Shown: piece by piece, positions 7,182 through 9,645 of the stretch
How the letters are laid out: every line of letters starts with the position of its first letter
Position numbering within the stretch: position 1 is the stretch's first letter
NCBI GenBank assembly: GCA_009704705.1
Contig: WLDR01000046.1
Coordinates: forward strand, 1 to 9,645
Origin: Actinomycetota bacterium
GTDB lineage: Bacteria > Actinomycetota > Actinomycetes > Actinomycetales > Microbacteriaceae
Reading direction: 5' to 3'
Length of the DNA stretch: 9,645 nt
Notes under the pieces: model-generated
The model's input: only the letters and a program-made list of their open reading frames with translations
Told to the model about the DNA's origin: nothing
Database searches by the model: none
Program-made: the position numbers and the translations under genes

Positions 7182-7702
7182 TGAGCCACATGCCTGCGAG
7201 ACCGTCTGTTGTGTTCATTGGACCGATGGCGGCGGGTAAATCAAAGCTCGGAAAACGAGTCGCGGCTCTGCTCAGGACCGACTTCACCGACACGGACAAA
7301 CTTGTCGTCGCCGAGCACGGAGATATCCCGACCATTTTCTCTCTATACGGAGAAATCGCATTTCGAGAAATGGAGCGAAGCGCCGTGCAAAAAGCACTGC
7401 AACGCGCCGGGGTCGTGAGTCTCGGCGGGGGAGCAATTCTCAACCTAGACACGCAGGGAGACTTGCGAGACTTACCCGTGGTGTACGTGCACGTGACACC
7501 TGAAGCTGTAGCCTCGCGCATCCAAAATTCATCGCGACCCCTGTTGACCGATGGCGTTGCTGGCTGGCAACGTATTTTCGAGCAAAGACGACCTATCTAT
7601 GAAGATCTCGCAGACATTGATTTCGACACGTCAACCGCGCACCTCGGTGACATTGCGTCAACTATCGCCGCGTGGGTGCGTGCGCGAGAGGGCACGACAT
7701 GA
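7181..7702 (+). CDS. aroK: Shikimate kinase
   Basis: AroK phosphorylates shikimate at the 3-hydroxyl using ATP, step 5 of the pathway. The 173-residue product has the expected size. The P-loop is GPMAAGKS (14-21), with K20 and S21; the fourth position is Ala where shikimate kinases usually have Gly. Shikimate-binding residues are visible as D39 in DTDK, R62 in FREME, and GGG at 82-84 in SLGGGA. The lid arginine is R119 in SRPLL, and RRPIYEDLA near 136-144 supplies the C-terminal arginine. The ATG at 7181 is 12 nt after aroC. A second in-frame ATG at 7190 would shorten the protein by three residues without touching the fold. Neither start has a strong ribosome binding site. The stop overlaps the aroB start as ATGA, a classic sign of coupled translation. 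Confidence 0.95.
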   Translation: MSHMPARPSVVFIGPMAAGKSKLGKRVAALLRTDFTDTDKLVVAEHGDIPTIFSLYGEIAFREMERSAVQKALQRAGVVSLGGGAILNLDTQGDLRDLPVVYVHVTPEAVASRIQNSSRPLLTDGVAGWQRIFEQRRPIYEDLADIDFDTSTAHLGDIASTIAAWVRAREGTT

Positions 7703-8784
7703 GTGACATTACGACCATCGACGTTACGGGTGGAGGCGACTATTCCGTTTTCGTCGGTCGCGGCTTACTCCAGGGGGGAGCGACCCTCCTGCGCGAAAGC
7801 CTTGCCGGCGCGAGCAAGGTACTGATTATTCATCCGCCAACGCTCGCGCAGGCGGCGACCGCGTTGCGCGACGAGCTACGAGATGCGTTTGATGTACTTC
7901 TCGCCGAAGTTCCCGACGCAGAATCGGGTAAACGGGTTGAAGTTGCCGCGTTCTGCTGGCAGGTAATGGGACAAGCTGACTTCACGCGAACAGACGCCGT
8001 GATCGGTTTTGGTGGTGGGGCAGTAACCGACTTGGCCGGGTTCGTTGCGGCGACTATGTTGCGCGGGATTCGATTCGCCAACGTTCCGACGAGCGTCCTG
8101 GGCATGGTTGACGCATCTGTCGGCGGCAAGACGGGAATAAACACTGCGGAGGGCAAGAACCTCGTCGGTGCGTTCTACGCGCCCGTTGCGGTGGTGTGTG
8201 ACCTGGAAACGCTCGCCACACTGCCGGTAAACGAGAAGCTGGCTGGGTTTGCCGAAATCGTCAAGTGTGGCTTTATCGCGGACGTGGAGATATTGGACAT
8301 CATCGAAGCGAACGTCGAACGTGCCACCGACACAACGTCGGAAGAGTTTCGCACTCTGATTGAGAAGTCGATTGCGATCAAGGCTCGAGTCGTGTCGGAA
8401 GACTTCACCGAGCAGGGCCAGCGCGAAATCTTGAATTACGGCCACACGTTGGGCCACGCCATCGAGCACGCAGAGCGTTACCAATGGCGCCACGGTGCGG
8501 CAATCTCTGTGGGAATGGTTTTCGCGGCGGAACTTTCGGCGCTCACATCTTCACTGCCGTCCGAGGTCGTCGATCGACAGCGACGTGTTCTCACATTGCT
8601 GGGGTTGCCGACGACGTACAGCGCCTCACGCTGGGACACCCTCTTGGCGGCGATGCGTCGTGACAAGAAGGCTCGGGGCAACATGTTGCGATTCATCACA
8701 CTGAGTGACATTGGTAAACCGGTGACGGTGAACGTGCCCGATACGTCGGTGTTGTTCGCTGCGTATCAAGAGGTGGCTAGCTAA
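7699..8784 (+). CDS. aroB: 3-dehydroquinate synthase
   Basis: AroB cyclises DAHP to 3-dehydroquinate, step 2 of the pathway, using NAD+ and a divalent metal. The product is 361 residues, normal for the family. The NAD-binding glycine motif is GFGGGAVTDLAGF (103-115). Active-site lysines are seen in VGGKTGIN (K144), GKNLVG (K153) and IVKCG (K189). The metal ligands are E186, H249 in NYGHTLGH, and H265 in WRHGAA; their spacing matches the family. The C-terminal RRDKKARG is also conserved. I chose the ATG at 7699 over an in-frame GTG at 7672 for two reasons. GAGAGGG (7686-7692) sits 6 nt upstream, and the ATG overlaps the aroK stop by 4 nt (ATGA). The conserved fold begins only a few residues later. 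It is clearly in the same transcript as aroK. Confidence 0.97.
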   Translation: MSDITTIDVTGGGDYSVFVGRGLLQGGATLLRESLAGASKVLIIHPPTLAQAATALRDELRDAFDVLLAEVPDAESGKRVEVAAFCWQVMGQADFTRTDAVIGFGGGAVTDLAGFVAATMLRGIRFANVPTSVLGMVDASVGGKTGINTAEGKNLVGAFYAPVAVVCDLETLATLPVNEKLAGFAEIVKCGFIADVEILDIIEANVERATDTTSEEFRTLIEKSIAIKARVVSEDFTEQGQREILNYGHTLGHAIEHAERYQWRHGAAISVGMVFAAELSALTSSLPSEVVDRQRRVLTLLGLPTTYSASRWDTLLAAMRRDKKARGNMLRFITLSDIGKPVTVNVPDTSVLFAAYQEVAS

Positions 8785-8807
8785 CCGCTACCACGACGGT
8801 CGGGCAA

Positions 8808-8821
8808 TAGACTTCTCGGCA
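8808..8821 (+). promoter_or_regulatory. Predicted -10 element of a leaderless promoter for aroQ
   Basis: TAGACT at 8808-8813 matches TAnnnT and is identical to the element before the small ORF at 625-630. It ends 7 nt before the aroQ ATG, so the transcript would start at or next to the A of ATG. The 36-nt gap after aroB has no Shine-Dalgarno close to the ATG, as expected for a leaderless mRNA. No clear -35 hexamer is visible. It would let aroQ, and perhaps efp, be transcribed independently of the upstream aro genes. Read-through from aroB remains possible, since no terminator hairpin is visible in the gap. Confidence 0.6.
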
Positions 8822-9249
8822 TGCGCATCCTCGTTCTCAACGGTCCCAACTTGGGTCGTCTCGGCGTTCGTGAGCCCGAGGTATATGGCTCGGCGACCCT
8901 CGAGGATTTGCAGACCACGCTGAGAGCCGACGCGGCAAAACATGACATCGACGTTCGCCAAACCAACTCCGAGCCTGAGCTCATGGAATGGCTATATGAG
9001 GCGGTGGATACGGGCACACCCGTCATCCTCAATCCCGCCGCATTTACGCACTACTCGTATGCACTGCGTGACGCCGTGGCGATGGTGACGAAGGCCGGCG
9101 TTCCGCTGATTGAAGTGCACATCTCCAACCCGCATGCGCGTGAGGAGTTTCGCCACACAAGTGTCATCTCGTCGGTCGCGACCGGGGTGATTGCTGGATT
9201 TGGATTCGATTCCTATCGCCTCGCTCTTGTGCAATTGACGCGCAACTAA
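8821..9249 (+). CDS. aroQ: 3-dehydroquinate dehydratase, type II
   Basis: AroQ dehydrates 3-dehydroquinate to 3-dehydroshikimate, step 3 of the pathway. The 142-residue length and motifs mark the type II, dodecameric class, unrelated to the Schiff-base type I enzyme AroD. The N-terminal signature is LNGPNLGRLGVREPEVYG (6-23), with catalytic R17 and Y22. QTNSEPELMEWLYEA (47-61) resembles the actinobacterial QSDSE form rather than the QSNHEGE form of many bacteria. N71 and H77 lie in NPAAFTHYS. EVHISNPHAREEFRH (98-112) holds E98, H100, R107 and R111. No expected catalytic residue is missing. The start follows a TAGACT -10 element by 7 nt and has no Shine-Dalgarno, so it is probably translated from a leaderless mRNA. 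It encodes the reaction between its neighbours AroB and AroE. Confidence 0.96.
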   Translation: MRILVLNGPNLGRLGVREPEVYGSATLEDLQTTLRADAAKHDIDVRQTNSEPELMEWLYEAVDTGTPVILNPAAFTHYSYALRDAVAMVTKAGVPLIEVHISNPHAREEFRHTSVISSVATGVIAGFGFDSYRLALVQLTRN

Positions 9250-9312
9250 ACTTTCAAGGCGCGGCGTAAGAGCCCACCACGCTGTATCGGTTATCACCGC
9301 TTGAGACAAGAC

Positions 9313-9317
9313 AGGAA
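9313..9317 (+). promoter_or_regulatory. Ribosome binding site of efp
   Basis: AGGAA lies 6 nt before the efp ATG at 9324 and fixes that start. The gap between aroQ and efp (9250-9323) otherwise shows no convincing terminator hairpin and no clear -10 element at a normal distance. I cannot say whether efp has its own promoter or is read from aroQ. Confidence 0.65.
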
Positions 9318-9323
9318 TGAATC

Positions 9324-9645
9324 ATGGCAACCACGGCAGACATCAAGAACGGCGTCGTCATCAAGATCGACGGCCAGCTATGGAACGTCATCGAATTCCA
9401 GCACGTGAAGCCAGGCAAGGGTGGCGCGTTCGTCCGCACCAAAATGAAGAATGTGCTGTCGGGCAAGGTCGTTGACAAGACGTACAACTCTGGTACCAAG
9501 ATCGAAACTGCCACCGTCGACCGCAGAGACTTTCAGTATCTCTACAACGACGGCAACGAGTACGTCTTCATGGACAAGGACACCTTCGAGCAGCTGTCCG
9601 TTGCCGAGGCGATTGTTGGAGACGCGAAGAACTTCATGCTCGAAA
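9324..9645 (+). CDS. efp: Elongation factor P, 5' part (3' end outside window)
   Basis: EF-P enters the ribosomal E site and relieves stalling at consecutive prolines. The window holds 107 codons of a family normally about 185-190 residues long, so the N-terminal KOW-like domain I and part of domain II are present. It starts MATTADIKNGVVIKIDGQLW, which strongly resembles other actinobacterial EF-Ps. The tip loop that reaches the peptidyl-transferase centre reads HVKPGKGGAFVR (27-38), placing the tip lysine at K32. Many actinobacteria have PGKGP at this loop and appear to use an unmodified lysine; here the residue after KG is Gly. Later conserved segments include KVVDKTYNSG, TATVDRRDFQYLYNDG and VFMD. 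Codon use is strongly biased, fitting high expression. The reading frame is intact up to the window edge. Confidence 0.97.
   Translation, partial: MATTADIKNGVVIKIDGQLWNVIEFQHVKPGKGGAFVRTKMKNVLSGKVVDKTYNSGTKIETATVDRRDFQYLYNDGNEYVFMDKDTFEQLSVAEAIVGDAKNFMLE

Noticed and set aside
7672..7698. Upstream GTG start for aroB
   Set aside because: It would add nine residues overlapping aroK by about 30 nt. The ATG at 7699 has a good ribosome binding site (GAGAGGG) and the typical ATGA overlap.
9250..9323. Possible terminator or promoter between aroQ and efp
   Set aside because: The candidate arms (GCGGCG near 9261 and CACCGC at 9295) contain a mismatch and would need a long loop, and no T-run follows. 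TTGAGA at 9301 is too close to the efp start to be a -35 element. Only the ribosome binding site is supportable.
1..9645. A hidden defence, mobile or biosynthetic system
   Set aside because: All genes but one are recognised core genes in a familiar actinobacterial order. Gaps are short, and there are no direct repeats, tRNA scars, recombinase genes or abrupt composition changes visible.

Overview
This window is a housekeeping segment of an actinobacterial chromosome, with every gene on the + strand. The gene order (rpsD, small ORF, alaS, ruvX, mltG, aroE, aroC, aroK, aroB, aroQ, efp) and the protein sequences point to Actinobacteria. Family Microbacteriaceae is my best guess: no pepQ lies between aroQ and efp, and EF-P carries a PGKGG loop. 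GC content looks moderate by eye rather than extremely high, which would fit one of the reduced-GC aquatic lineages. That placement is inference; no database search was possible.

Layout. Positions 1-530 hold the 3' part of rpsD (30S protein S4), closed by a clear intrinsic terminator at 551-594. A promoter-like TAGACT lies 8 nt before the ATG of a 60-residue membrane-anchored protein of unknown function (639-821), suggesting a leaderless transcript that starts the next unit. alaS (alanyl-tRNA synthetase), ruvX/yqgF (16S rRNA maturation nuclease family) and mltG (peptidoglycan lytic transglycosylase) follow with gaps of 6, 3 and 9 nt. A shikimate block comes next: aroE overlapping mltG, aroC, aroK and aroB, the last two joined by an ATGA overlap. 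aroQ follows after 36 nt with its own leaderless-type TAGACT element. Finally the first 107 codons of efp (elongation factor P) run off the right edge, preceded by a good AGGAA ribosome binding site.

How the genes work together. AroB, AroQ, AroE and AroK catalyse steps 2, 3, 4 and 5 of the shikimate pathway, and AroC catalyses step 7. DAHP synthase (step 1) and EPSP synthase (AroA, step 6) are not here and must be encoded elsewhere if the pathway is complete. The other genes serve translation (S4, AlaRS, EF-P), ribosome maturation (RuvX) and cell-wall synthesis (MltG). No gap between genes exceeds about 110 nt. I see no tRNA, rRNA, CRISPR array, insertion sequence, phage gene or integration scar.

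I found no new biological system. The points most worth checking are small: a recurring TAGAC element in front of genes that lack a Shine-Dalgarno, an aroE with no conventional start codon near its conserved N-terminus, the orphan 60-residue membrane protein, and variant residues in the AroK P-loop and the EF-P tip loop.
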